Source of the DNA: TMED27 sp050633165
Lineage (GTDB): Bacteria > Pseudomonadota > Alphaproteobacteria > Micavibrionales > Micavibrionaceae
Direction of reading: 5' to 3'
Assembly: GCA_050633165.1 (NCBI GenBank)
Contig: JBOEFZ010000002.1
Location: forward strand, 7,296 to 71,295
DNA: 64,000 nucleotides
In this document: piece by piece, positions 17,372 to 27,072 of the stretch
Layout: every line of letters begins with the position of its first letter
How positions within the stretch are numbered: position 1 is the stretch's first letter
Made by a program: the position numbers and the translations under genes
The notes under the pieces: model-generated
What the model saw: only the letters and a program-made list of their open reading frames with translations
Told to the model about the DNA's origin: nothing
The model's database searches: none

Positions 17372-18004
17372 GTGATAAACAAAAAAACAATTATAAATCA
17401 AAGCGTTGAAAATGCTGCCATAACGCAGCAGCTCAAAGACTTCAGCACATCCGTCACCGACGAAGCCCTCATCACCCTCATCCTCGGCAAAGGCGATCGC
17501 AAGGCATATAATATCCTCGTCCAACGCTACCTCAAAAAAATCTGGCGGCTTGCTATGTCCGTCCTCAAAAACGAAGCCGAGGCCGAGGATGCGGTGCAGG
17601 ACGTCTTCCTCTCCCTCATGAAATCTTTGGAGAAATTCGACCTGAATGGCGGGGCAAAATTTTCCACATGGATCTACCGCGTATCCTTAAACAAATGCAT
17701 CGATTTAAAACGTAAACGCAAACCCATCGACACCGCCGCGCCGAGCGAGGATTTAGCGTGCGAAGAAAAATCTGCCTACCACAAAACATTGAACAACCAG
17801 CTTTCCAGCAAACTTAAAAATGTCATGCAAAGCCTCCCCGAAGGGCAAAAAGACGCGCTCAAACTCTATTATTTCGAAGAAAAATCGGTCAATGAGATTT
17901 GCGCGCAATTAAGCAAAAGCGAAGAAAGCATCCGCTCCCTCCTCAAACGCGGCAAAGCGGGCCTCAAGGAAAAGCTCGAAACCTCCCGCCAGACATGGAT
18001 ATAG
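17372..18004 (+). CDS. ECF-family RNA polymerase sigma factor
   Basis: A 210-aa group 4 sigma factor. Region 2 is EAEDAVQDVFLSLMKSLEKF with FSTWIYRVSLNKCIDLKRKR; region 4 is LPEGQKDALKLYYFEEKSVN with KSEESIRSLLKRGKAGLKEK. The start is GTG 17372, supported by GGAG at 17360-17363. There is no adjacent anti-sigma gene. Instead an RND efflux operon follows 40 bp downstream, so that operon is a plausible target or co-transcribed unit. Confidence 0.88.
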   Translation: MINKKTIINQSVENAAITQQLKDFSTSVTDEALITLILGKGDRKAYNILVQRYLKKIWRLAMSVLKNEAEAEDAVQDVFLSLMKSLEKFDLNGGAKFSTWIYRVSLNKCIDLKRKRKPIDTAAPSEDLACEEKSAYHKTLNNQLSSKLKNVMQSLPEGQKDALKLYYFEEKSVNEICAQLSKSEESIRSLLKRGKAGLKEKLETSRQTWI

Positions 18005-18044
18005 CTTTAAAAACTGAGCACATTATGATAAGCGTAGCTCTATC

Positions 18045-19514
18045 ATGATGAAAAATTTCCTTACAATTTCCGTCGCATCTCTCCTACTTTCCGCATGCTC
18101 CCTTGGTCCGGAATATGAACGCAGCAATTTCATCACAAACCCCGATGCGAAATACATACAGGCCGAAGGCCTCCTCACCGCCCCACAAACCCATTCCATC
18201 AGCACATGGTGGAGCCGAATTAACGACCCGCTGCTGAGCCAATATGTCGATCAACTCCTCCTCGATAACCTCGCGCTCCAAGCCTCCGCCGAACGCATCA
18301 TACAAGCCCGCGAAACCCTAAACATAACAAACGGCGACTTCGCCCCCCAAATCAGCGGCACAGCCAGCGCAGGGCGCAGCTTCACCCCAAACGCCACAAC
18401 AAATAACCGCAGCTACACCAATGCTTATAATTTGGGCGCAGATGTCTCATGGCAAATTGACCTCTTCGGCAAAATCCGTAAAAGCGCGGAGAATAACGAA
18501 GCCCAATTCCTCGCCACACAATATGACCGCGAAGCCCTAACCCACAGCCTCATCGCCGACCTCGTCAATCGCCGCGTTGCAGTCGCCGCCAATAAGCGCC
18601 GCTATACGCTTGCCAAAAAGAATGCAGAAAATCGGAAAACTACCCTTGATGTCGTACAACGCCGCTATGATCTGGGCGTAAAGGAAACGGGCGCAACTGA
18701 CCTCTACCTCGCGCGTGAAAAATACACCACCACCCGCGCCGATGTCCCGCGTTTCGAACGTGCCATGCTTGACGAGGCCTATAATCTCGACACGCTCCTT
18801 GGTCAAACGCCGGGCAGCACACGTCCCGATCTCCATAATTTCACAATGCTGCCCGAGCCATTAGATATCACAACATGCCTCCCTGCCGATCTCCTCGATC
18901 GTCGCCCCGACCTCCTCGCCGCCGAGCTTCGTACCAAGGCCGCAAACGCCAATATCGGCGTTGCCATCGCTGACCTCTACCCCGCTCTTAACCTCACCGG
19001 AGGCCTTGGATTTACAGGCGATAGCGGCGCAAATTTCTTCTCCGCCGAACAACTCGCCGGATCAATCCTATCCTCCATCACAACACGCTTGTTTGAGGGG
19101 GGAAAGCTCCGCGCCAATATACGCTTGCGTGAATCCGAAGCCCGCGAGCAAGCCGCCATCTACGCCGAAAATATCCTCAACGCCTTCCGCGAAGTTGAAA
19201 GCGCCCTGCTCAATGATCATAATCTAAGCCAAGAATTAAAACAGCTTAAGGCCTCTGCCGAGGCACTGGCCAAGGCCGAAGAAATCGCGCAAGAACGCTA
19301 CATCCTCGGCGTAATCAACCTCGACACCTTCCTTGATACGCAAAGCCGCCATTACACCGCGCAGCAAGCCCTCATCACCAAAGAGCAAGAACGCTGGGCC
19401 GCGCGCATCGCGCTCTACCTCGCCCTTGGCGGTGATTGGTTCAACGCCACCAATAATAGCTGCGAAACACAAACACCCCAAAATACCCCCGACGACATAA
19501 CGGAAGAAACATGA
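18045..19514 (+). CDS. Outer-membrane efflux lipoprotein (NodT/OprM family)
   Basis: Outer-membrane channel of a tripartite efflux pump (489 aa). A lipoprotein signal with lipobox LLLSAC appears near residue 19. Two OEP repeats follow, with GADVSWQIDLFGKIRKSAEN and LLDRRPDLLAAELRTKAANA as the characteristic motifs. Its stop overlaps the start of the adaptor gene (ATGA), so the three pump genes are translationally linked. Confidence 0.92.
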   Translation: MMKNFLTISVASLLLSACSLGPEYERSNFITNPDAKYIQAEGLLTAPQTHSISTWWSRINDPLLSQYVDQLLLDNLALQASAERIIQARETLNITNGDFAPQISGTASAGRSFTPNATTNNRSYTNAYNLGADVSWQIDLFGKIRKSAENNEAQFLATQYDREALTHSLIADLVNRRVAVAANKRRYTLAKKNAENRKTTLDVVQRRYDLGVKETGATDLYLAREKYTTTRADVPRFERAMLDEAYNLDTLLGQTPGSTRPDLHNFTMLPEPLDITTCLPADLLDRRPDLLAAELRTKAANANIGVAIADLYPALNLTGGLGFTGDSGANFFSAEQLAGSILSSITTRLFEGGKLRANIRLRESEAREQAAIYAENILNAFREVESALLNDHNLSQELKQLKASAEALAKAEEIAQERYILGVINLDTFLDTQSRHYTAQQALITKEQERWAARIALYLALGGDWFNATNNSCETQTPQNTPDDITEET

Positions 19515-20677
19515 CCGATATACCTCCATCACAAACCCCCACCTCAAAAAGCAATATTATCATTGGTATAATACAGCTCGGCATTGTCATCGCCTTTATT
19601 GTCGCCTCTATTCTGATTTCAACGGCGCTCGGTAATAAAAAGATCCAAAACGGGCAACAAAATGTAACCACCGAACGCGCCCTCATCGTCAATACCGCCA
19701 ATGTATTCCCGCGCAGCCACCGCATCACCTTCACCGCCAATGGCACGGTAAAGGCACGTGGTGAAGCGCAGGTCACCCCGCAAATTAACGGCAAAGTAAT
19801 CAAAATAAGCGATAATTTTTTCGCTGGTGGTACGTTCGAAAAAGGCGAAACGCTATTTGAAATCGAACCCATTGATTTCCGCCTTCAAATCGACACTCTA
19901 AAGGCGCAAGTCGCACAGGCGCAAACTGTTCTTAACCAAGAAGAAGCGCAGCGCAGTGCCGCCCTCGCCGAATGGAAAATGTTTAACCCCAACAAACCAC
20001 CTTCCGCGCTCGTCGCGCGCGAACCGCAAATTGCCGAAGCCCGCGCGGGGTTGCGTGCTGCCAAAGCTCAACTCCAAACCGCCCGTCTTGACCTCGCCCG
20101 CACAAAAGTCTCCATGCCCTTCGCCGGAAAAACCCTCTCCAGCACATTGGAAATCGGGCAATTCGTCACAGCAGGGCAAAGTTACGGCAGCGTATTCGAC
20201 CCATCCGCATTAGAGGTTCAAACAACCCTCAATGACCAACAGCGCGCATGGCTACAAAGCGATGATACAGGCGCAATCACAATCACAACAGGGCAAGGCG
20301 AAAACGCCAAAACCTATAACGGAATTTTAAAACGTGACGCCGCAAATCTGGACACCCAAACCCGTTTCGCCAGCGTTACGATCGGATTTGAGGAAACGCC
20401 GACCAATATCCTGCCCGGAACATTTGTGAATATAAACATCACAGGACCGGCACAAAACGGCCTTACCGAAATCCCTGCCAATGCCGTTCAAAATGGCGGC
20501 GTAGTGTGGGAGGTGCTCGCCGATAACACGTTAAACGCCCTCACCCCTCAAATCGTTGTCACCCGTGAAAAAACAGTCTTGGTTAAGGGCATCACCGCCC
20601 CCAAAACCATCGTCACCGGAAAATTAAACGGCGCAACCACCGGCACAAAAGTCCGTTTCGATAGCGAGGCCAAATAA
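19511..20677 (+). CDS. RND efflux periplasmic adaptor (membrane fusion protein)
   Basis: A 388-aa HlyD/AcrA-type adaptor that bridges the inner-membrane pump and the outer-membrane channel. It has one N-terminal membrane anchor (about residues 15-38), a lipoyl half-motif around ARGEAQVTPQINGKV, a coiled-coil hairpin (about 120-185) and a beta-barrel region. Starts inside the end of the lipoprotein gene and ends 3 bp before the pump gene. Confidence 0.92.
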   Translation: MTDIPPSQTPTSKSNIIIGIIQLGIVIAFIVASILISTALGNKKIQNGQQNVTTERALIVNTANVFPRSHRITFTANGTVKARGEAQVTPQINGKVIKISDNFFAGGTFEKGETLFEIEPIDFRLQIDTLKAQVAQAQTVLNQEEAQRSAALAEWKMFNPNKPPSALVAREPQIAEARAGLRAAKAQLQTARLDLARTKVSMPFAGKTLSSTLEIGQFVTAGQSYGSVFDPSALEVQTTLNDQQRAWLQSDDTGAITITTGQGENAKTYNGILKRDAANLDTQTRFASVTIGFEETPTNILPGTFVNINITGPAQNGLTEIPANAVQNGGVVWEVLADNTLNALTPQIVVTREKTVLVKGITAPKTIVTGKLNGATTGTKVRFDSEAK

Positions 20678-20680
20678 GAC

Positions 20681-23600
20681 ATGGCAACGCCCGACCCGTC
20701 AAAAGAATACGACGATAACGCCCTACAAAGCGGCCTTATCAATTGGTTCGCCCATAACCATGTCGCGGCGAATATCCTGATGATGCTCTTCCTCATCGGC
20801 GGGTTGCTCAGCATCAAAAACATGCGCACGGAAACCTTCCCTTCCATCGACCCGCGCCTTGTTACGATTAGCGTCGTTTATCCCGGTGCAACCCCCTATG
20901 AAATCGCCGATTCCATCACCAGCCGCGCCGAAGAAGCCGTCATCGGCATCGAAGGCGTAAAACGCATCACCGCCAAAGCCGCCGAAGGTTACGGCCTCAT
21001 CAGCATAGAGCTCAAAGATTTCGCGAACGCTGATGATGTCTATAACGACGTTGAAACCGCCATCAACAGCCTCTCCGACTTCCCCCCCCAAGACGCCGAA
21101 CGCGCACAAATCGTAAAGGCAAAATACACGCCCGCCGTTCTCAACCTCGCCCTTCATGGTGATGTGGATGAAAAAACCCTCAAATATTGGGCGGAGAACA
21201 TCGAAAACGATTTGCGCCAGCTCCCCGGTGTTGCCCTCACCGAACTTTCCGGCATCCGCGATTACGAAATCTCCATCGAAATTTCCGAGCGCAATTTACA
21301 ACAATACGGCCTCACCCTCGAAAATATCGGCAACGCCATCGCCGCCTTCTCCACCGATGTCCCCGCCGGAACCATCGAAAGCGCAGGGGGCGAAATTCTC
21401 CTCCGCGTACAAGAACGCCGCTACACCGAGGATGATTTTAAAAAGGTAATTCTGCGCACCCTCCCCGATGGGCGCAGCCTCACGCTCAAAGATATCGCAA
21501 CCATTGATGACGGCTTCGAAGATTTTCACCTCATCAGCCGTTTTAACGGCGACCCCGCCGCCTTCATCAACGTTAAACGCAGCGAAAGCGACGATACCTT
21601 AAGCACCGCAAACACCGTAAAAGACTACCTCAAAACCGTGAGCCTCCCCGCCGGCCTTCAGGTTTCATTGCAATCAGATGAAACCGTCCCCTTGCGCGAG
21701 CGTATCAACCTTATGATGCGTAACTCCATCCTCGGCTTTATGCTGGTCTTCGTCATCTTGCTCCTCTTCCTCGACCTCAAACTCGCCTTTTGGACGAGCA
21801 TCGCAATCCCCGTCTCCTTCCTCGGTGGCCTAATGATCATTAATTTTTTGGGCTACAGCATGAATATGATCACGCTTTTCGCCCTCATCGTCGTACTAGG
21901 GATTGTCGTTGATGATGCGATTGTCACGGGCGAAAGCATATTCGAGGCACAAAAGAAACGCCCCGGCGACCCCAACGCCACCCTCAAGGGCGTAAAAGCC
22001 GTCATCGCCCCCGTCACGGTCGGCGTAACAACCACCATGGCCGCCTTCGCCCCCCTTATCTTCAGCACAGGAACAATGGGGCAGATCATCGGCGTGATCC
22101 CCGTTGTTGTCATCCCCATTCTATTTATCTCATTGATGGAGGCTTATTTCATCCTCCCCGCGCACCTTTCAAACCCCACACGCTGGAATCGCGGCATCGT
22201 CGCCACCATCCGCAATGGCGTTGCCAAAGGCCTCGAATGGTTCATCGATAATATCGTCCTGCCTCTTGCTCGTTTCAGCATGCAATGGCGCTACGCCAGC
22301 GTCGCTTTCTTCCTTTGCTTTGCCTTCCTTACCATCGGCCTATTTAAATCCGGCGAAATGCGCTTCATCTTCTTCCCGCAAGTCGAAAGCGACGAAATCG
22401 CCATCGATATCACCATGCCCACGGGCACACCTTTTAATGTCACCCAAGACATGATGAATAACATCGAAGCCGAAGCCATCAAAATCCGTGAGCAACTAAA
22501 ACAAAACAGCGGCACAGACGCCTTCGAAAGCACAGCCCTCACCATCGGCGCATCATCTCGTGAAGCAGGGCCAGGCAGCGCAGGCGGCAGTGAAAGCGCC
22601 CCGAATATCGGACAACTAAAAATCCGCCTCGTCTCCTCCGACCTGCGTGCAAATTCCGCTCAAGAAATCGAAACCATGATCCGCAAACGCATCGAAGATT
22701 TTGTTGGCTATGAGGAAATGAGCTTCCAAAGCTCCCTTGTCGGTAATGAAGCGGATATCGAGATCGAGCTTTCCCACTCCGATGAGGCGACCTTAAACAC
22801 CGCCGCCGAAGACCTCAAATCCCGTATAAAAGCCATTAACGGCACCCAAGAAGTCGCCGATACGTTCGAGCTAGGCAAAACTGAATATGTCTTCGAACTC
22901 ACACCCGAAGGCCTCGCCGCCGGCCTAACACCAATCGAACTCGGCCAACAACTCCGCCACGCCTATTTCGGGTTCGAGGCACAGCGCTTTCAACGTGGCC
23001 GCAATGAAATCATCGTCTATGTCCGCTATCCCAAAGAAGAGCGCGAAAACCCCGCCATGCTCGATAATACCCGTATCCGCCTAAACGATGGTTCCGAAGT
23101 TCCATTGCTAAGCGTAGCGAAAATCAAACAGCAGAACGGCTATTCCCAAATCAATTCCGTCAATGGTCACCGCGTCGTCAGCGTCACCAGCGATGTCGAT
23201 TACGCCATCACCACCCCCAATGAAATCATCGCTGATCTTCGCGCAAATACCCTCCCCGACCTCGCTGCCCGCTACCAAGGGCTCTCCTACAGCTTTGAAG
23301 GGGAGAGCCGCGAGCAAGGCGAAGACCTCAAGAACTTAGGCAAGAACATGACCATCGCCCTGCTGCTCATCTACGTCCTCCTCGGCGCACAATTACGCAG
23401 CTACGTCCAACCTATCATCATCATGTCCGCCATCCCCTTTGGTATTGTCGGCGCGATCTGGGGGCATTATTTATTGGGGCATGATTTCACCTTCATCTCC
23501 CTCTTTGGCATCGTTGCCCTTTCCGGCGTTGTGGTGAATGATAGCGTTGTTTTGGTCGATTACTACAACCACCAAATCCGCAAAGCCGGCGGCGCGCCGT

Positions 23601-23875
23601 ATCAAAGCATGCTCACCACCATCAAACGCCGCTTCCGCCCCATTTTGCTAACAACCCTAACCACCAGCCTCGGCCTCCTCCCCATGCTCATGGAAAAAAG
23701 CCTGCAAGCACAATTCCTCATCCCCATGGTGATTTCCTTGGCAACCGGCATCATCTTCGCCTCCATCGTTATTATGTTCTTAATCCCGAATTTGGTTCTG
23801 ATTATCGAAGATTTCAAATCCATAAGCGCCAAAACCCGCCGCACCATCGGCAATTTAATACAAAATCAAAGATAA
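20681..23875 (+). CDS. RND-family efflux transporter, inner-membrane pump
   Basis: Proton-driven exporter of the AcrB/HAE1 superfamily (1064 aa) with twelve expected membrane helices and two large periplasmic loops. The proton-relay Asp pair is in GIVVDDAIVTGESIFEA in helix 4; the second half has VALSGVVVNDSVVLVDYYN. Substrates cannot be predicted. The sequence is closer to the divergent RND group found with NodT-type channels than to classical AcrB. Last gene before tRNA-Glu and the island. Confidence 0.93.
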   Translation: MATPDPSKEYDDNALQSGLINWFAHNHVAANILMMLFLIGGLLSIKNMRTETFPSIDPRLVTISVVYPGATPYEIADSITSRAEEAVIGIEGVKRITAKAAEGYGLISIELKDFANADDVYNDVETAINSLSDFPPQDAERAQIVKAKYTPAVLNLALHGDVDEKTLKYWAENIENDLRQLPGVALTELSGIRDYEISIEISERNLQQYGLTLENIGNAIAAFSTDVPAGTIESAGGEILLRVQERRYTEDDFKKVILRTLPDGRSLTLKDIATIDDGFEDFHLISRFNGDPAAFINVKRSESDDTLSTANTVKDYLKTVSLPAGLQVSLQSDETVPLRERINLMMRNSILGFMLVFVILLLFLDLKLAFWTSIAIPVSFLGGLMIINFLGYSMNMITLFALIVVLGIVVDDAIVTGESIFEAQKKRPGDPNATLKGVKAVIAPVTVGVTTTMAAFAPLIFSTGTMGQIIGVIPVVVIPILFISLMEAYFILPAHLSNPTRWNRGIVATIRNGVAKGLEWFIDNIVLPLARFSMQWRYASVAFFLCFAFLTIGLFKSGEMRFIFFPQVESDEIAIDITMPTGTPFNVTQDMMNNIEAEAIKIREQLKQNSGTDAFESTALTIGASSREAGPGSAGGSESAPNIGQLKIRLVSSDLRANSAQEIETMIRKRIEDFVGYEEMSFQSSLVGNEADIEIELSHSDEATLNTAAEDLKSRIKAINGTQEVADTFELGKTEYVFELTPEGLAAGLTPIELGQQLRHAYFGFEAQRFQRGRNEIIVYVRYPKEERENPAMLDNTRIRLNDGSEVPLLSVAKIKQQNGYSQINSVNGHRVVSVTSDVDYAITTPNEIIADLRANTLPDLAARYQGLSYSFEGESREQGEDLKNLGKNMTIALLLIYVLLGAQLRSYVQPIIIMSAIPFGIVGAIWGHYLLGHDFTFISLFGIVALSGVVVNDSVVLVDYYNHQIRKAGGAPYQSMLTTIKRRFRPILLTTLTTSLGLLPMLMEKSLQAQFLIPMVISLATGIIFASIVIMFLIPNLVLIIEDFKSISAKTRRTIGNLIQNQR

Positions 23876-23945
23876 GCCGAAAAAGGACTTGATTTTAAAA
23901 CCCCAATACCATTATAAAGCACTGTCTTTAAGGCAACTCTCTCGC

Positions 23946-24021
23946 GTCCCGTTCGTCTAGAGGCCTAGGACACCGCCCTTTCACGGCGGCAACACGGGTT
24001 CGAATCCCGTACGGGACGCCA
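23946..24021 (+). tRNA. tRNA-Glu (TTC)
   Basis: A complete cloverleaf: acceptor GTCCCGT/ACGGGAC, anticodon stem CCGCC/GGCGG, anticodon TTC at 23980-23982, T loop GGTTCGAATCC, encoded CCA at 24019-24021. Its 3' end is the insertion site of the integrase encoded at 24187; a degraded copy of the 3' end is at 31818-31836. Confidence 0.97.
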
Positions 24022-24135
24022 GCTATTCAAATTATACAATCCAATATAATCTAAAATACACTAGGAAAACCAAGGCTCTTGATCTATTATATGTCGAAAG
24101 CGATCCGATGTTACCCGATGTAATCTTGCAAAAAT

Positions 24136-24183
24136 GGTGGCTTATTTGGTGGCTTTTTATAATGGATAATCAAAAAGGCCACC
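24136..24183. repeat. GGTGGC repeats before the integrase (putative arm sites)
   Basis: Two direct GGTGGC copies (24136-24141 and 24149-24154) separated by TTATTT, plus an inverted GGCCACC at 24178-24184 touching the integrase start. The same double motif recurs at 31742-31765 near the far end of the element. This is what integrase arm-binding sites look like; binding is inferred. Confidence 0.55.
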
Positions 24184-24186
24184 AAA

Positions 24187-25440
24187 GTGAAGTTAAGCGA
24201 TCAAATCTGCAAACATGCAAAAGCTGGCATAAACCCATTAAAACCCAATAAGGATTACACGGGGAAAACATATAAAATGTCGGATGGTGGCGGCCTTTAT
24301 CTCGAAGTGACACCGAAAGGTAGCAAGCTATGGCGGCTAAAATACCGCTTTCTAAGACAACAAAAGAAGCTGTCTATTGGTATCTATCCTACAATCACTC
24401 TTGCAGATGCAAGAAATCATAGAGACGAAGCAAAGAGGATGCTTGCGAACGGCATTGATCCCGCTAGCGCAAAGCAAGAAGCAAAACAAGACGCTTTAAA
24501 TGAAGCCGCTAATACTTTTGAAGTTATTGCACGAGAATGGCATGAGCTGAAAACACATGAGTGGTCAAAAGTTAATGCAGAAACCACCCTCAAAAGACTA
24601 GAAAAAGATGTTTTTCCTGTAATTGGAAAATACCCTATTAAATCAATTACTCATAAAATGCTCTTGGATATGGCGCAAACCGCTAAACAACGCGGCGCAC
24701 ATGAATTGGCGAAACGGCTCATTGGTATGTGTCGGCATATATATCAGCACGCTATCATCACAGGCCATGCAGAAAAAAATATCGCGGAGGATTTAAAGGG
24801 AATGATTAAGTCCGTTCCTGTGAAACACTATGCCGCTATTGAAGCTAAGGATATTCCTAAATTTATCCATGACCTTGAATCGCATAGACCCCGACTAAAA
24901 GAACAAACGTATTTAGCTGTTAAGTTCATGATGCTGACGTTTTTACGTACCAGTGAAATGATAGGCGCAGAATGGGATGAATTTGATTTTAAGGAAAAGA
25001 TGTGGCTTGTACCCGCATCGCGGATGAAAATGAAAAAGGAGCATTTTGTTCCCTTATCCGATCAAGCCATAGACATTCTTAATCAATTTCGGAATTTGCA
25101 CAATCATCCCAAATTTGTTTTTCCAAGCCGAAATAGCCATGACAATCATATGAGCAACAACACAATCCTTATGGCTTTGAAGCGCATGGGCTATCAAGGT
25201 GAAATGACAGGCCATGGTTTTCGTTCACTTGCTATGAGTACAATCATGGAAAGACTCGGCTATCGCAAAGAAGTACCAGATGCACAGCTTGCACATGCAA
25301 AAAAAGGCGATGTGGCAAGAGCATATCAACGCGCTGAATTTTTGTCTGATCGTATAAAAATGATGCAAGAATGGGCAGATTATTTGGATGAAGTTGGAGG
25401 GTATAGCACGGTAGTAGTTGGAAAATTTGGTAAAGTTTGA
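24187..25440 (+). CDS. P4-type tyrosine integrase
   Basis: Site-specific recombinase of 417 aa with an N-terminal DUF4102 arm-binding domain (TYKMSDGGGLYLEVTPKGSK) and a catalytic domain. The first Arg is in FLRTSEMIGAEWDEF, HxxR in GHGFRSLAMS, and the final Tyr in DVARAYQRAEFL. Start is GTG 24187. It lies 165 bp from the end of tRNA-Glu and reads away from it, the standard arrangement for this family. It appears intact. Confidence 0.95.
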   Translation: MKLSDQICKHAKAGINPLKPNKDYTGKTYKMSDGGGLYLEVTPKGSKLWRLKYRFLRQQKKLSIGIYPTITLADARNHRDEAKRMLANGIDPASAKQEAKQDALNEAANTFEVIAREWHELKTHEWSKVNAETTLKRLEKDVFPVIGKYPIKSITHKMLLDMAQTAKQRGAHELAKRLIGMCRHIYQHAIITGHAEKNIAEDLKGMIKSVPVKHYAAIEAKDIPKFIHDLESHRPRLKEQTYLAVKFMMLTFLRTSEMIGAEWDEFDFKEKMWLVPASRMKMKKEHFVPLSDQAIDILNQFRNLHNHPKFVFPSRNSHDNHMSNNTILMALKRMGYQGEMTGHGFRSLAMSTIMERLGYRKEVPDAQLAHAKKGDVARAYQRAEFLSDRIKMMQEWADYLDEVGGYSTVVVGKFGKV

Positions 25441-25451
25441 TAACAAAAAGA

Positions 25452-25826
25452 ATGTCAAAAAATACAGATGAAACCAATATCCTGTTAAAGGAAATATCAG
25501 ACTCGTTGAAAACCGCGGAAGGCATTGCTCGAAAAAGCCAATTTCATAACTACTTGGAAAGTATGGGGTTTAAAGTTGGTGTTAAACCGTTACAAATTAA
25601 AAAGCCTTCTAAAAGTGCAGATACAATTAAACGCAACACACTTCTTAAAATGATTATTGGCATGGCTATTGGAGGATATGGTTATGATCCGACTAAAAAT
25701 AGAAATACAACAGCAAGAGAAATACAGAGCGATTTAGCTTTGCAAGGTATTAATCTTGATGAAGACACTATCCGTAATTGGCTTAAAGAAGCTGCAAGTT
25801 TTTTACCAAACGACTCGAAAGAGTGA
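25452..25826 (+). CDS. Conserved hypothetical protein of integrase islands
   Basis: A 124-aa protein from ATG 25452 (a TTG start 15 bp upstream would overlap the integrase). The C-terminal half RNTLLKMIIGMAIGGYGYDP and DEDTIRNWLKEAASFLP is a conserved pattern I recognise beside integrases in alphaproteobacteria. It looks like a small helix-turn-helix domain. Function unknown. Confidence 0.65.
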   Translation: MSKNTDETNILLKEISDSLKTAEGIARKSQFHNYLESMGFKVGVKPLQIKKPSKSADTIKRNTLLKMIIGMAIGGYGYDPTKNRNTTAREIQSDLALQGINLDEDTIRNWLKEAASFLPNDSKE

Positions 25827-25836
25827 GGTAGTATTT

Positions 25837-26232
25837 CTACAAGATAACGGCTAACCAAATACCCACCAAGTAAGAAACGCCAGATAATAACGCAGTTACA
25901 AAAATTAGCCAGAATAGCCATCCTTCTTCCCGTGGCCATTCATCCTTTTCTAGCCTATCAATTAATTCAAGTGATCTAATATAGTTGAACAAATAGGTAA
26001 ACATTATGCATGTCGTTCCTATCGCAAAAGGCCAAACTAAGATTTGACCATTGCTTAATGCGGCTAAACCAACACCAGCACCGTTCAAACCAAATAGCAT
26101 CTTATTGGCATTTTCTGATGCGCTATGAGACATTTGAATTGCAAGGTCACGTAATTCCGTCTGCTGTTCTTCTGAAAGCTCACTAACTTTTATAGTGGAT
26201 TTGGACTTTTGCTTTTTGTTAACTGCTGGCAT
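25837..26232 (-). CDS. Small membrane protein, unknown
   Basis: A 131-aa protein with a charged, Lys/Ser-rich N-terminus and three hydrophobic stretches (about 47-62, 65-85 and 105-130). No signature. It is antisense to the surrounding island genes, suggesting its own promoter. Could be an accessory membrane component of the island; not recognised. Confidence 0.6.
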   Translation of the reverse strand: MPAVNKKQKSKSTIKVSELSEEQQTELRDLAIQMSHSASENANKMLFGLNGAGVGLAALSNGQILVWPFAIGTTCIMFTYLFNYIRSLELIDRLEKDEWPREEGWLFWLIFVTALLSGVSYLVGIWLAVIL

Positions 26233-26365
26233 GTCTTTTTCCTTTAAAACTTACAATTATTCAACAATCTAAACCGTATTCGGTTAAGCAAAAGCAGAAT
26301 CGGCCTAAATTCATAATACATCTTATAGGGTTTCCTTGGTTTGAATAAAAGGAAAGGAAACCATA

Positions 26366-26560
26366 ATGAATTTATCTATACTGCCCGAAACTGGATTTGT
26401 CCGCATTTCTACAATTCTAAAAGTTTTTCCCGTATCAAGGTCAACTTGGTGGGCTGGCGTTAAATCAGGTAAATATCCGAAACCTGTGAAACTAGGCGAA
26501 AAAATGACCGCATGGCGCGTAGAAGATATTCGCGCCCTTATATCCTCGTTCGATGCATAA
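26366..26560 (+). CDS. AlpA-family regulator
   Basis: A 64-aa MerR-like winged-helix protein of the phage/satellite AlpA family: VRISTILKVFPVSRSTWWAG, then VKSGKYPKPVKLG and AWRVEDIRALI. Family members activate the adjacent integrase or act as excisionase. A ribosome site AAGGAAA lies upstream. The next gene starts 5 bp later. Confidence 0.88.
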   Translation: MNLSILPETGFVRISTILKVFPVSRSTWWAGVKSGKYPKPVKLGEKMTAWRVEDIRALISSFDA

Positions 26561-26565
26561 ATATA

Positions 26566-27072
26566 ATGTCCAAGCGTTTATATCCTCACAACCGCATACG
26601 GTATTGGGATGTGTATGGCATTGATGATGTTTGTGCCGTTTTTAACATGCACCCTCAAACTGTCCGTAAATGGATTAAAAACGGTTTGAAAACCATAGAT
26701 AACGGTAAACCATCTTTGATTTACGGTAATGACCTAATCGTATTTTTAAAAAAGAAAAACACCAAAAACAAATGTGAGACAGCTTTTCACGAGTTGTTTT
26801 GTTTGAAATGCCAAGATGCGCGGCCAATTTATCAAAACAAAATCGCAGTAACGCAGAAAACCCAAATCCTGAATGTGTGCGGTGTATGTCGAACCTGTAA
26901 GGCTAAAATGTATCAAAGCTATAAATTGAACGACTTTCCAAACTTACGAAAAATTTTTCAGGTGGTTGATGTTTTGGAATTATACGATTGTGAAGCTTCC
27001 AGCGATAAGACTCACATTCATGCAGATAAACACAAACAAGAAAATGAGTCTGATGAGTGGGTGCTATTTTGA
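26566..27072 (+). CDS. HTH protein with a zinc-ribbon-like region
   Basis: A 168-aa protein from ATG 26566. Residues about 8-45 (RYWDVYGIDDVCAVFNMHPQ, TVRKWIKNGLKTI) form a MerR/excisionase-like helix-turn-helix. Further on, CLKC and CGVCRTCKAK suggest a zinc-binding cluster. It ends in a His/Lys/Glu-rich tail. Its stop overlaps the next recombinase gene as TTGA, so the pair may be coupled. Likely a DNA-binding partner of that recombinase. Confidence 0.65.
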   Translation: MSKRLYPHNRIRYWDVYGIDDVCAVFNMHPQTVRKWIKNGLKTIDNGKPSLIYGNDLIVFLKKKNTKNKCETAFHELFCLKCQDARPIYQNKIAVTQKTQILNVCGVCRTCKAKMYQSYKLNDFPNLRKIFQVVDVLELYDCEASSDKTHIHADKHKQENESDEWVLF